Below are positions 11,144 to 22,452 of a DNA stretch of 64,000 bases, piece after piece. Source of the stretch: Volutella citrinella (Eukaryota; Ascomycota; Sordariomycetes; Hypocreales; Nectriaceae). The stretch is from contig JAWZSP010000009.1 of NCBI GenBank assembly GCA_034401135.1, positions 806,001-870,000 of the forward strand, given 5' to 3'. The notes beneath the pieces are model-generated. The model was not told the origin of the DNA, ran no database searches, and saw only the letters and a program-made list of their open reading frames with translations. The position numbers and the translations under genes are program-made. The stretch's first letter is position 1, and every line of letters begins with the position of its first letter.

Positions 11144-12787
11144 ATGGCCAACCAAACGCCCGCCGTTGTCATGGACAAGCAAGTCCCTTAATCCCCCCGC
11201 ACTGACGACACGACGACAGCTAACCTCAGCTCAGCGGCACGGGTTTCTCCAAGCTCGGTGCGCATGTCCCGCACGCTGGCCCTCCGTCTAGGTGTAGAGC
11301 TGACTCTGTCTAGGTTTCGCCGGCAACGACTCTCCCTCCTTCGTCTTCCCGACCGCCATCGCAACCAAGGGGCCCACTGGAGGTGCCGGTGGCTCAGGCT
11401 CCGGCCGCCCAGCTGTTGGCAACAAGCCTTCCTTCCTCACCGGTGGTGCCGGCCCTGGTGGCCACCTGAGCGGGAAGCGCGGAACCGAGGATCTCGACTT
11501 CTTCATCGGTGACGAGGCCATCAGCGCCGCCAACGGTCCCGGTATGCCATTCGACCACCGACCAACAGCTCCATTCTAACCCCCTCAATAGGATACGGCC
11601 TTCATTATCCCATTCGACACGGCCAAATAGAGAACTGGGTATGGATCCAAGCTGGAAATTCAGGATACAGACGCAGAGCGAAGGCTGACCATTCAGGACC
11701 ACATGGAACGATTCTGGTCCAACTCCATCTTCAAGTACCTCCGTGTCGAGCCCGAGGACCACTACTTCCTCCTTACTGAACCTGTGAGCCGCTCCATCCT
11801 AGCCCTTGAGGACACTGGTTGACATTCCCAGCCCCTGAACCCCCCCGAGAACCGTGAGAACACTGCCGAAATCTTCTTCGAGTCCTTCAACTGTGCCGGT
11901 ATGTACATCGCCGTCCAGGCCGTGCTCGCGCTCGCCGCCTCTTGGACGTCGTCAAAGGTCCAGGACCGTTCTCTCACCGGTACCGTCATCGACTCTGGTG
12001 ACGGCGTCACCCACGTCATCCCCGTTGCCGAGGGTTACGTTATTGGCTCCTCCATCAAGTCGATTCCCATTGCAGGTCGCGACATCACCTACTTCGTGCA
12101 GTCGCTGCTGCGAGACCGTGGCGAGCCCGACTCCTCGTTGAAGACCGCCCAGGAGATCAAGGAGGAGTACTGCTACGTTTGCCCTGATATCGTCAAGGAG
12201 TTTGGTCGCTACGATCGCGACCGAAGCCGCTTCGCCAAGCACGTCGTAAGCCACCCCAACGGCCGCCAGGTATCGGTCGACGTCGGTTACGAGCGTTTCT
12301 TGGCTCCCGAGATTTTCTTCAACCCCGAGATTTACAGCTCCGACTTCCTGACGCCCCTGCCCGTCGTTGTCGATGGAGTCATCCAGCAGTCCCCCATTGA
12401 CGTTCGACGAGGCCTGTACAAGAACATCGTGCTCTCTGGTGGTAGCACTCTGTACAAGGACTTTGGCCGCCGATTACAGCGCGATATTAAGCAGCTTGTT
12501 GACGCTCGCATCCGTGCCAGCGAGGTCCGCAGCGGCGGTGCCCGCTCCGGTGGTCTCGACGTCCAGGTTATTACCCACAAGCGCCAGCGTCACGGCCCTT
12601 GGTTCGGAGGCAGCTTGCTCGGCCAGACGCCCGAATTCCGATCGTACTGCCACACCAAGGCAGAGGTAAGCAACCCGCAGCATCAGCGGTAGCAGTCCAA
12701 TACGGCGCTAACAGACAGCAGTACCAAGAATATGGCCCCAGCATCGTGCGGAGATTTGCTCTCCTTGGTGGCCCTGGCGGTGCCTAG
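11144..12787 (+). CDS. ARP3: Actin-related protein 3 (Arp2/3 complex)
   Basis: A subunit of the Arp2/3 complex that nucleates branched actin filaments at cortical patches and the hyphal tip. Seven exons: 11144-11178, 11235-11257, 11314-11541, 11592-11638, 11697-11783, 11832-12665 and 12722-12787, totalling 1320 nt and 439 residues with every junction in frame. The first intron has a GC donor (GCAAGT) rather than GT; only this junction rebuilds the first nucleotide-binding loop ([14 protein letters not shown]). Other actin-fold segments are [29 protein letters not shown], the AGRDIT block and [10 protein letters not shown]. The C-terminus is the Arp3-type EYGPSIVRR stretch. Very small early exons are typical of fungal actin genes. 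It is convergent with ADH1. Confidence 0.95.
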
Positions 12788-13873
12788 ACGATTAGACCAA
12801 ACAGTGTGGTGGACAAGCCGGCCTCGGCACGGTTGGCACTCAGGTGGAAGCAGTAGAGGCCGTGGAAATGCAGCGAGAAGCTCCATGAGCTGGGCCGTAC
12901 GGGCGGGCAGTCGGTTCTTTGAGTTGTTTGAAAAGGTAGTGAATACATTCCATGCAATTGTGAGCCCGCTACAAAGTGGAGCCGACTCAACCTCACCGTG
13001 GGGGCAGTGGTACCCTACACATGGTAATGCCGGTTTCCCTTCTCGATTCGTCTTCTACCTGCCGAAGATCGGAGGCTAGGGCACCAGAGGAGGTGTCAAC
13101 AGCAAACTGACCACTTGATTGACCAATGACGCTGAAGCCTAGGGTAGCGTGAGGCGCGGAGGTGGCGTTCCTTGCAATATGGGATCATGAGATGCCGCTA
13201 TTTTTACCCCTGCCTCAATCTCTAGAAACTTCGCTCACAGTTTCAAGGAGATGGGCGAACTGATATGTGATCATCTCGATTGCAAATACAGCAGGTGCAC
13301 GGCCAATTCACGGCACTTTGATAGCGGCTACCCGGCCCGAATCCCAAGCGAAGGAGCCGCATCAGGATTTACCTCATTCTACCTACTGAGGAAGCACGTC
13401 CATGATCTGATGGGCAAGTTCACTCATGCAAGCTATGGGAATTTGTCGATCCTTTCGGGCACCTGTCAGATCAATTCGGGCGCATCAATTCCAGGATTCA
13501 TCAGCCCCTGCAGGCTCCTTAAATCACGTCATGGGTGGGAGAACTGGTGGGGATGGGAGCTTGGTGTCAACGTTCGGCATAGCAAATTCAAGATGGGAGT
13601 AAGGCCGAAGACCCAATTGTCTTGGTCGCTTCCATGTAAAGCACTTTAATAAACAGTCGCAGTTGCGGAAGATGAAGAATTCTGAACATCGGACAAGTCC
13701 GTTATTGATCCTGTGGTTCTCATATCGCTCATCACCATCATAAATACATTGATCCAAATCAAACCCGATCCAAGCCGTCTTTCTGGCTCGCAAACTCTCT
13801 CAACACCCGCCGCCAATTTGTAAAGTTTACACTCGCATCGCCAAAACACCTTTGTACATTGGAGTCTGTGCAC
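12788..13873. other. Convergent intergenic region, no gene seen
   Basis: About 1.1 kb between the ARP3 and ADH1 stop codons. The one longer plus-strand frame (13251-13649) has no family motif. It is likely two 3' UTRs plus spacer. Confidence 0.45.
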
Positions 13874-15110
13874 TTAGTAGCTGGTGTCGACGACATAGCG
13901 ACCGGCAATCTTTCCAGCAATCATGAGCTCGTAGACCTCCTGGAGCTTGCTAAGGCCGACAGTCTTGAAGGGCACCTTGATCAGGCCGCGGCGGAAGAAC
14001 TCGATGGCCTCGGCCGAGTCGGCACGGTTACCGACGTAGCTGCCGCGGATGTTGATCATGCGGACGACGGTGTCGAAGACGGGGGCGGAGAGGGAGGCGT
14101 TGGCGGGAAGACCAATGCAGACGACGACACCGCGGGAGCGGACGTACTGGGTAGCCTGCTGGAAGGGCTTCTCCTGGACAGCGACGAGGAGGACGGCAGA
14201 GGGGCCGAGGCCGTCGGGGGTGGCAGCCTTGACATCCTCGACGAGGTTCTGGGACTTGGTGAAGTCGACGAAGGCAGTGGCGCCGAGGCTCAGGCAGAGA
14301 TCGCGCTTCTCATCACCACCATCGATGGCAATGGCGTGCAGGCCCATGGCCTTGGCGTACTGGAGGGCAATGGAGCCGAGACCGCCACCGGCACCGACAA
14401 TGGCGACGAACTGGCCGGCGCGGGCCTGGGACTCCTTGAGACCCTTGTAGACGGTGATACCGGCGCAGAGAATGGGGGAGATGGCCTCGAGGTCGCACTC
14501 CTTGGGGATGCGGGCAACGTGGGCAGCCTTGGCAACGGCGTACTGCTGGAAAGAGCCGTCGACAGTGTAGCCGGAGAGGAGAGCCTTGGCGCAGAGGGGC
14601 TCATCGGACTGCTGGCAGTAAGAGCACTGGAGGCAAGAGCCGTTGAGCCACTTGATGCCGACGTGGTCGCCGATCTGGACATCCTCGACAAGCTCGCCGC
14701 GGGCAACGACGACACCGGCACCCTCGTGGCCACCGACAAGGGGCATCTTGGTGTCGAGGGGCCAGTCACCCATCATGGCGTGGAGATCGGTGTGGCAGAC
14801 ACCGGAGAACTTGACGTTGACGAGGACCTCATCGGCGCCGGGCTTCTGGACGGGGATCTGCTTGTACTCGGTGGCTGTCTTTTGTTAGTTGGGTGCTCGA
14901 TGATCGCTGCGGGAAGTGGGGTAGTGGTGGGGGAGTAATTGCAACAGGATTATGGAAGGCATGCTGAGCGGCCTGCCCAAATAATTGCCTGCGGATGGAG
15001 CGCTGGATGGATTATGGGGACAATTGCAATCAAACAAGGGATTACTTACGGCCACCGGACTTCTCGACAACCTGGGCCCATTGGGTGGTGGGGATCTGGG
15101 GAGCGGCCAT
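13874..15110 (-). CDS. ADH1: Zinc alcohol dehydrogenase (ADH1 type)
   Basis: A cytosolic NAD-dependent medium-chain dehydrogenase that interconverts ethanol and acetaldehyde. Two exons, 15110-15050 and 14874-13874, joined across a 175-base intron, give 353 residues. Catalytic zinc ligands are in CHTDLH and GHEGAG plus a Cys further on (ILCAG). The structural-zinc Cys set is in [15 protein letters not shown]. The nucleotide fold is [15 protein letters not shown]. The coding strand is extremely codon-biased, with codons ending almost only in C or G; this creates a long false open frame on the other strand and suggests very high expression. A TATA box sits about 145 bases upstream. The absence of an N-terminal presequence argues for the cytosolic isozyme. 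Confidence 0.96.
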
Positions 15111-18100
15111 TGTGATAGTTGGTGGTGGTGGAGGTGGTTGAGTTGGGTATCGAAAGGTTGCAAAGGTGAGGATTGAGAGGCGAGATTGTTGATGAGATGC
15201 TTGAGAGTGAGTCTGATGAAGAACAAAACCTTCTTGGGTCCGACGGGGCCAGAGCTTATATAGACAATTTGCTTGAGGAGTCGTGTTAGTCTACGTGCTC
15301 ATTGAGATGGAGCCGCGGGGCTCGGACGCCTCCAAACCGTATGATGGACGACATCCTTGTTGCAGCGCCGAGCTGGCCGGCGAGGGGGTGAGCGAGGGTA
15401 CGGGCGCCACTTCGGGCGCACGGGGGGCGTCATTAACGTCGACTCTAGCCCGTTGCTCTGGTGGGTGTCGTTTCCGTCTTGGTGTACGGAGTCGTGTCGT
15501 GGGCTCGTGGGCGCTGGGGCAAGGTTGTGGTGGAGCACGTTGCTCATGACTGCATCCCGTCGCCTCCCCTCCTTGTCCGGTGCTTCCTGACCCCCGTCGC
15601 TGCGGCCCATGTACCGGCGACGCACGCGGCCCAGTGCCCCCCCTAGCCCCGCTATGGACTGGCGCTACGCCGGCTTCCATTTCCCCTCACTTGGCTGCCA
15701 TGCAGAGCGGCTGCGGCTTGGGCTTGACGAAATTCCTCTAGGCAGCCTCAACTGATCATGACAATCGCCCATCCTTAGGCCCTCAAGCCCTCAAGCCCAG
15801 TTTAGGCTCTACAGTGTCTCAGCCTCTCAGGGTAGGGTGGGCGTGGGTACGTCCATCCGCAATTCTTCCAGAAGCAACGCCCCCAGTGGTTCCATCGTCA
15901 TTGTACCCACCCATGCGCAATTGAGGGTGACTTTGGCCAGGCTGACAGCCCAGTAAAAAAAAAAAAACAATTGCTGTCAAGAGTCGATTACACGTCTGTC
16001 AGGGACTCCGTAAGGCTCCCCTACGTCGGCGGTCCATCTGCGGTCCGTCTATCGCGGCACAGGCCAAAACAACGTGACATTCCGCCGGCCGGACTTGGGA
16101 CGCCGTGGGACAAGCTCCGAGTACGCTGCAAAATCAGGATACTGCGCAGAATCACCGGCTCAAACGGGCCATGCCAGGCCGCGGTCAAGTGCTTCTCGTT
16201 TGGAAGGCCCGATGAACGCTGGGCTATTCTTTCATGTCACGAGCAATGGTCGGTCCAGGAACAGGAGGCTGGAATCCGGGCCATGCAGCGGGGCACGGTG
16301 GTCCGCCAGAATTACCAGAGGCTCGCCGCCCCCGATTCTGGTAGGTGTGCTGGCTAGCCGCTCACGTTTCCCCCAACCGCGCTCCCACTTAGGCTGGGCG
16401 TGTGGCTGCTCTGGCATCGGATCCGTACTTTAGCTTGTTTCCGCAGGAGATGCCCCCATGCTCGTCCGCAGTGCGCGGCATGTTACAGGTTGGAGCTGTG
16501 CGGCACTATGCCCAGAGCCATGGTCGGTCGGCAAGCTAGCGCACGCGTCCAGTACCCTCTGTGCCCAGTGCGCCGCTCTTGGTGCGACAAATGCTGGAGC
16601 TGCCTTCGTGGCATCTTGCCCCGAGGTCGGGTTGGTGGACTCCGCGAGCAGGCTATTATTGTCCTGCTTTATTGTCAGTAGAGCAAAACCAAAGCGAGAA
16701 TGCCAGGCGTACATGACAACGGGGTGCATAGGGAGGCCCACGCAACAGCAGCCTTGTCAATGCTGCCCGTCCTGCGTCTCAGCCATGCTTCCCTCAACAT
16801 GCACCCATCTCCGGTCCGCCGCATCCACATTGCTTCACGCCAGCCACCACAATCGATCAATCGCGTGGGGAACGAGTGGTAGATCATGCAACCTCCCTTT
16901 CACCGGCAACGAGACTAGGCAGTAGCCGTGTCCTGCTCGCTCGAAGGGAGCCGTCAGGACTCAGCCAGTGTTGCTGCCCCATGCGTCTCCCCTTGCTGTC
17001 ATCCCCCAGGCGGCGACTGAGCCAATCTGCAGGAGTGGAGTGTCAGGGCATGGATCTGGCGTCTTCCCCGCACCGGACCATTTTACCCCAACAATAGCCA
17101 CCCTGGCCTCGCAAATGCCGCCTCCAGAAACTCGCCAGTAAATCTGCGTTACTGACCACGCCACGGGCGGCGGGTAACGGACGCTTCGGAGCCGTGATTC
17201 ATCCCCTAGGTCGCCCAGGGCTGGACAGTCAAATAGGGTCGCTGATTCGACTCTCCCCTCAGCATGCTTTGCGCCGTCGACGCCTACGGCCAGGCCGTGC
17301 GTTTTGGCCCCCCAGACTCTGGGGTATCCCCGGCCGGTTCGACGGAGCAGAGCGAAATGCGGGGAAGCCCGCCAGTGGCGACCACCCACGACTCAAGTCT
17401 GTGGCCGTGAGTCGCGTCGTCAAACTGGGCGATTACACTGGATTTGCTCATTACTGTGCTGTATTGTACCGTGCAGCACGGCCCTGGACCACTGTAGCAC
17501 CTCTGCACGGCGCATTGGGAGGGCTGGAGCGGGCCTGGCAGGTGTTGGGTGTGCATCGTTTTGGGGCAGTGACGAGTTGCTGGGCCGATGAGGATCCACG
17601 TGGAGTCGTGTGCATGGTCATACGCATGAGCGCAACTGTCGACGAGGGGAGGTTTCATTGTGTGGTTGAGACTTGAGAGGGTGTTGTCACTGTCTCCTGG
17701 AGTGTACTCTGTAGCCCCAGGCACTCGGCCGGCCGTCGGGTGATGTGGTCATTGGCTCCTGCTTCCCCAGGTACCCGTATTGTAGGGAAGGCAAGCATGT
17801 GCGACCCTACACCGGGAGGGCGCTTGGGCTCTCCCCAGGGAAGGTGCTGAGATTTGTCTGGCCTGTGCCGTTTCTTTTGTCAGGCTCCCGTCGGCTCAAC
17901 CAACAGATAGCAACACCGAGATGTTGAGTGCAAACTCCTCATCCCTGCATCCTGGGAAAGGCTGTACCCAGGGTCCAATCGAGATGCCCCTCACGCTGGC
18001 CTCTTCTCGAACCTGCCCAACCGCCCCATTGGCCACGCCCACTGTCACAACGTTCGACGGTCCCTGGTGTTGGATGCGTGCCCTGGCCTTCCCTTTCCCA

Positions 18101-19272
18101 TCAGGCCGAAGCCCATCACCACCCAGCCAGGACCCCTGGGCTGCATCCCCAGTGTTACCCCTCACGAACTAATCTGCACCATCGCTGGTGGACCGTGGGA
18201 CGATGGCCCGCCATCCAGACAACCAGATCCATCGCCCACTGTGCCCAAAACGGCCTGGTCGCGGCCTCCTTGACGCGGCGAGGGCCTGAGTGGCTTGTCT
18301 GCCCTCTCGTTGCTTGCCTCTTCCCACCATGGTGCCTCAAGCTCTTGTCCCACTGCGGCTCCGCTCCGCAGCCTTTGACTTGCATGAGAGCCGCAATCCG
18401 GTTCCCCGCATTTCAAACCGCCCCTCCAGAACGCAGTGCCAGCACTGGCATTCCTTCCTGCCGGTGCCGTCCGTGATACGGGGCCCCAGACTTGTTCGAT
18501 GCGCTCGAGACGCCAGGGTGTAGCTGGATCCGGGGTTTCGTGGGGTGCAAGCATCCATCATGATGCCCTGCCTGCTCCCCGCGATCCTCAGTCGATTGTC
18601 GAATGGCATCCGTTCCATCCGCCCTAGGTCCATCGAGCCATGAGCTCAACATTTCCCTGGAGGGCTAGCTTCGTAATTTGCCGCCTCGCGTGACAGCCCT
18701 CTTTGTAGTATACAAGTTGTGCGTTGCACCGCCCGGGAACCAGGAGCTGTCACCGGAACCGCAGTTCACATGGGCTGTCATGAGCGGCAACGGCGGAATC
18801 ATGCCGTCTCCGGAGCGCTGCAAGCTACGAATAATCACTCATCAGCCACCAGCTTGACATTGCTCCTTCATTATCGCCAGTGAACATTTGTTTGTGCAAG
18901 GTCTATTCAGCTGACTTCTCACTGGACGTGAGGATAGCTGGATGCACTTCTTAGCTGACACACTGGCTTCCCTGGCAATGGGCCTGATTCAGCTGACTAC
19001 TCTGGCGTTTGTTTGAAGACGGGTCTACGGCTCTTCAAGATTGCCTTTCTTGAGTAACGCTTTTGCGATGCATCAATCTCTCCAGTGCTCGTTGCGGCGC
19101 AGGAATAGTGCTCTCAAGACGCCGTACAGTCAAAGCCACAAGGACTGGTCAATCTTCAAGGTTGCAAAAGCTTGAATTCGCCGAGCAAGTGCTCGCTAGC
19201 TAAGTTCCATTGGCTCCTAACACCGTTCAATTCCCAAGGCCGTAAAGCTGACGTTTCCTCCAGGCGCTGCAT
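15111..19272. other. 4.2 kb gene-free stretch
   Basis: No open frame here has a recognisable family, biased codon use or a plausible splice partner. Translations are rich in Cys, Trp, Arg and Ser, which is typical of random GC-rich DNA. It begins with the ADH1 promoter. An A13 tract lies at 15955-15967. A short direct repeat (CCCTCAAG twice) is near 15780-15795, and ATTCAGCTGACT occurs near 18906 and again near 18988. It could hold a non-coding transcript, but nothing shows that. Confidence 0.4.
15255..15262 (-). promoter_or_regulatory. TATA box of ADH1
   Basis: On the minus strand the sequence reads TATATAAG about 145 bases upstream of the ADH1 start codon. It is a good match to the TATAWAWR consensus in front of a strongly codon-biased gene. 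Confidence 0.65.
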
Positions 19273-19573
19273 CTAGGCAGCGGCAGGCACCTCGACCGAC
19301 TTCTCGACGCCGTCAGCCTTGGCCGACACAATCTTCTTGCCCGTCTTGGCGATCTTCTCGAGCACAGTCTCGTAGGGCAGGCTGGTGACGACCTTGGCGG
19401 ATTGGTTCTCGAGCGACACATCGTAGCTGTCGACGCCTGCGAAAGTTAGCGATCGGCCGATACGACGGCGATGCGGACATACCCTCGAGCTTCTTGAGGA
19501 CACGGTCGACGGCGCCAGAGCATCCACCGCAGGTCATGGTGATGTTGAATTCGTAGGTGTGTGCGTCGGCCAT
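19273..19573 (-). CDS. ATX1: Copper metallochaperone Atx1
   Basis: A small cytosolic chaperone that hands Cu(I) to the Ccc2-type P-type ATPase in the Golgi. Two exons, 19573-19483 and 19436-19273, around a 46-base intron (GTATGT donor), give 84 residues. The copper-binding motif MTCGGC lies at residues 13-18 in the first loop of a ferredoxin-like heavy-metal-associated fold, and VVTSLPYETVLEKIAKTGK gives the second half of the fold. A short Ala-rich tail extends beyond the usual length of about 70 residues. The lysines in the KKLEG and KTGKK segments fit the basic surface that docks the ATPase. Confidence 0.93.
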
Positions 19574-20359
19574 TGTAGCGGGAGGGGGCGGGGTTCAGAC
19601 GGTGAGTAATGGGATGGTGAGTGATGTCGCGACGGTGTGGATGGTGTGAGGAGAGTCGGTCGGGGCAAAAATGCGTCGGTGAGGATGGTGCGAGGCTTTT
19701 GTAGCAGGCAAAGCGGCGCTGACGTTGGGGGCTGGTGCTGAGGACAGATGTTGCTAGTTGGAGATCATTATTAATGACGGGCGGCGAGGCTGGAACGTCT
19801 GGCCGCGATAATTGCGCAATTGGCCCCGCCATCCCCGGCCCTGAAACGTGCTCACCTTGGGTGAGGTAGCACCTGAAACCCGCCCAGAACGGCACCCTGC
19901 TTGCCATGAATCGAAGCCGCTTTCATGATGCACATCTGCCCCCCCTTTTTTTTTAAAATTTTTTTTTTAATCCTATCAATTCGCATTTGCAGTTGGACAT
20001 TGTCTCGTTTCAGTCGTTCTCTGGCCTCAAGCTTAGCCATAGCTGACGCAACTCGCTCAGAACAGGCTAACGCACATTCCCTGTACCAAAACCCAGATTG
20101 AGATCTACCGTCAATTCACCGCCAAAGCGTGGCGGGAGGAAGCGCCCGAATTGTATCATTTTGCAGGGTCTTGAGTGGGTTTGCCCTGCTAATTTTCCGC
20201 CACTTGCAGCGGCTGAGATGCCAGGGTGAGCTGTCAAGCCACCCTATGCCGGCACCTCGAGGTTTTCTGCGGCGGTCATGGTTCTGGTTTACATGATTCG
20301 TAGCAAAATTTCCATTAAATATCATGGACGCAGGTTTGGGGCCTGGTGTTGCGATGGAA
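19574..20359. other. Intergenic, promoter side of ATX1
   Basis: About 790 bases upstream of ATX1 and downstream of the 2EXR gene. It contains a homopolymer block near 19939-19968 (C7, T9, A4, T10). No gene is supported. Confidence 0.45.
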
Positions 20360-21367
20360 TCAGAAGGTGGGCCCGGTCCCCTTGGGACGAGGACCTCTCC
20401 TCGTGTCGTCTTGGGGCACCGTGAATGGAAGTTCGGGCAAGTAGTCGGCCCTCGTCCGCCCAACGGCTCGATTGAGTATGTCATTCAACGTGTGCCGCCA
20501 GAGGTGTTGGATCGCGACACGTTGGTACCTCCTTTCGCCCTCGAACACCCCACACCAGTGACCGTCGGCATCCGAGACCTTCTGCAGCCCCTCGATGCAC
20601 GTCCAGGCTAAATGACCAATGTCCTGGAAGGAGTGGCAAGTCCCTACCAGATACCCGTAAAAGCCGGCCCGCACGAATCGCCTTGTTCGTTCCTTGCAAA
20701 CCCACGGGTGCATCAGCCCTGTCGAGATGCCAACCCCGAGCTTCTCGGCACGGTTGGCCTCCACATCCTGCTTCGTCGGCCAGTACCTGTCAGTGTACCC
20801 GAAACAGATATCTGGGTCGTACTCAAAGGCTTTGCCTCGATTTGACGTCCGACTCTGGTCAGGCAGGGAACCCCAAGAGATGGACATGGAGACCAGGTTG
20901 GGAAACGGTCGGGCCATATCGCATGGAGTCAGCGACGCCCTGGACTGTTCGTACGGCACTATCAGGTGCTGTATCTGCATCGCGAGGTCTGGTACCGTCT
21001 CCCCATCCTGTTCAACGATGCTGTGGCACTGGAAAAAATCGCGACAGAGCCGTAGCGGGACGAAAAGTGCATCCCTCGCTGGGTCCCAGGGCCGGGACGG
21101 CCGTTTTCCGTCGTCGCCCGAGAAGCCCTGTTCACGGTACCAAGCGTGTACCACTTCCCACGCCTCGTAGCTGATGAAGGCCTGTGGCATCACCGGCGCC
21201 CAGACTGTCGCCTGGATTGGCGCACTTTTCCCATCCGAGTTCTTGATTTCCAGGTCCCTGGCCTGCAGCCGGTGGTAGGAGCTGGTGGTGGTTGGCAGCG
21301 AGTACTCCCAAATGATGAGGCGTATCTCGGTAGGTAAGGATGTGAATAGGTGGAACTCATCATCCAT
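20360..21367 (-). CDS. 2EXR-domain (F-box-like) fungal protein
   Basis: A 335-residue protein with an N-terminal FHLFTSLPTEIRLIIWEYSLP-type motif, the signature of the fungal 2EXR family. The family is very large in filamentous ascomycetes and has no defined biochemical role. The start at 21367 is chosen because it sits directly before that motif; an upstream in-frame ATG at 21562 would add 65 residues without family features. The rest contains aromatic-rich segments such as RPFPNLVSMSISWG and CFGYTDRYWP that match the usual long 2EXR C-terminus. The end is Pro/Gly-rich. It is divergent from the gasdermin-like gene. Confidence 0.75.
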   Translation of the reverse strand: MDDEFHLFTSLPTEIRLIIWEYSLPTTTSSYHRLQARDLEIKNSDGKSAPIQATVWAPVMPQAFISYEAWEVVHAWYREQGFSGDDGKRPSRPWDPARDALFVPLRLCRDFFQCHSIVEQDGETVPDLAMQIQHLIVPYEQSRASLTPCDMARPFPNLVSMSISWGSLPDQSRTSNRGKAFEYDPDICFGYTDRYWPTKQDVEANRAEKLGVGISTGLMHPWVCKERTRRFVRAGFYGYLVGTCHSFQDIGHLAWTCIEGLQKVSDADGHWCGVFEGERRYQRVAIQHLWRHTLNDILNRAVGRTRADYLPELPFTVPQDDTRRGPRPKGTGPTF

Positions 21368-22452
21368 GTTGAGCAATTGTGAAAAATAAACAAGAGTTGG
21401 TCGAATAGCGAGGAACAGATTTTGCTTGTTGGAAGCGAGATCGACTTGGATGATGGGAATTTCTTCGTCTTTTATATCACAGCACGGAGAAAGGTTGCAT
21501 AAAAGACTCCAGCAAGGTTTCATGGGTTTTTTTCTTCCTATCAAGGTCTTGGGTTCAGTCAATCAAGGTGTTTGGTGCTCCATTGGGGCTTGCAAACTCG
21601 ACTGAGGTGGATGGATCGGAGATGAATAGGTCGCGACTTTGCATCAAGTCAATGTCAAGGTTATAAAAAACAATAGTAAAAGATTGTGAAACCTTCATCG
21701 ATTGAGCTCTCAATCACAGCCGTAGCCACTTTAATCAGCAAGCTTTGACAGACGCATGAGAACCCTGGAAGTGACGGCTTCTTCACATTACCCGCAGTCT
21801 TCTCCGAGGAGCTTTAACTGACGGCAATCAGAAGAAACCTAAACGAATTTATCAATTCATTCGACAACCTCAAATTATCAACTACCCATTTGCGAAGGAT
21901 TTAATTAAAAGGTCGGACGTGACGGCGCCGGCAGACTAACTAAGATGCACACCCAGATACAAATGGCCTATAGAAGGACTTTACTACAAACTGCTCATTC
22001 CCAGCAATCGCCAACTGAATGTCTTGAATGCCAAGTTTGATAATTCGTGCTAGGAGGCACTGGTCAATGTGCTAATATCCCAAGGCCGTGCCAACATCAT
22101 GACGGCCACCATATTCCTATCCCAGCCTGCATCCCAGCCAACATACGTCTAAAATACAAGCAATAACATTGGTTACCAAAGAGTAAAATCGAGTACATCG
22201 ATTACACCTCCTATCCTTCACACATTATCAAGGCTGCCCGAAATGTTGCAAATACCATGTCCTCACACCACCCCACCCGAACGCTTCCATGAGGAGCCTG
22301 TGTGACCCTGTGCGACCAATCAGTTCCCCTGGATATATGCACAGCTGACGGCATGGCCACAATGTGCCTCAGCCTTCCTGAGGTCTTCGAGAACTCGTGG
22401 ATGCCTGCCTAGCTTTACGTCTCTGCTCCTTGTTGTTTATAGAAGCGGCACA
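21368..22452. other. AT-richer divergent promoter region
   Basis: About 1.1 kb between the 2EXR gene and the gasdermin-like gene, visibly more AT-rich than the housekeeping blocks. No open frame with features was seen. It presumably carries the gasdermin promoter. Confidence 0.45.

Noticed and set aside
13859..14938. 359-codon plus-strand open frame opposite ADH1
   Set aside because: Low-complexity translation without family features; fully explained by ADH1 codon bias on the other strand.
15971..18476. Several 120-180 codon frames in the ADH1-ATX1 gap
   Set aside because: Cys/Trp/Arg-rich translations, no motifs, no splice partners and overlapping one another on both strands.
20360..21562. 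Longer 400-residue form of the 2EXR protein
   Set aside because: The 65 extra residues are unlike the family, whose motif normally lies near the N-terminus.
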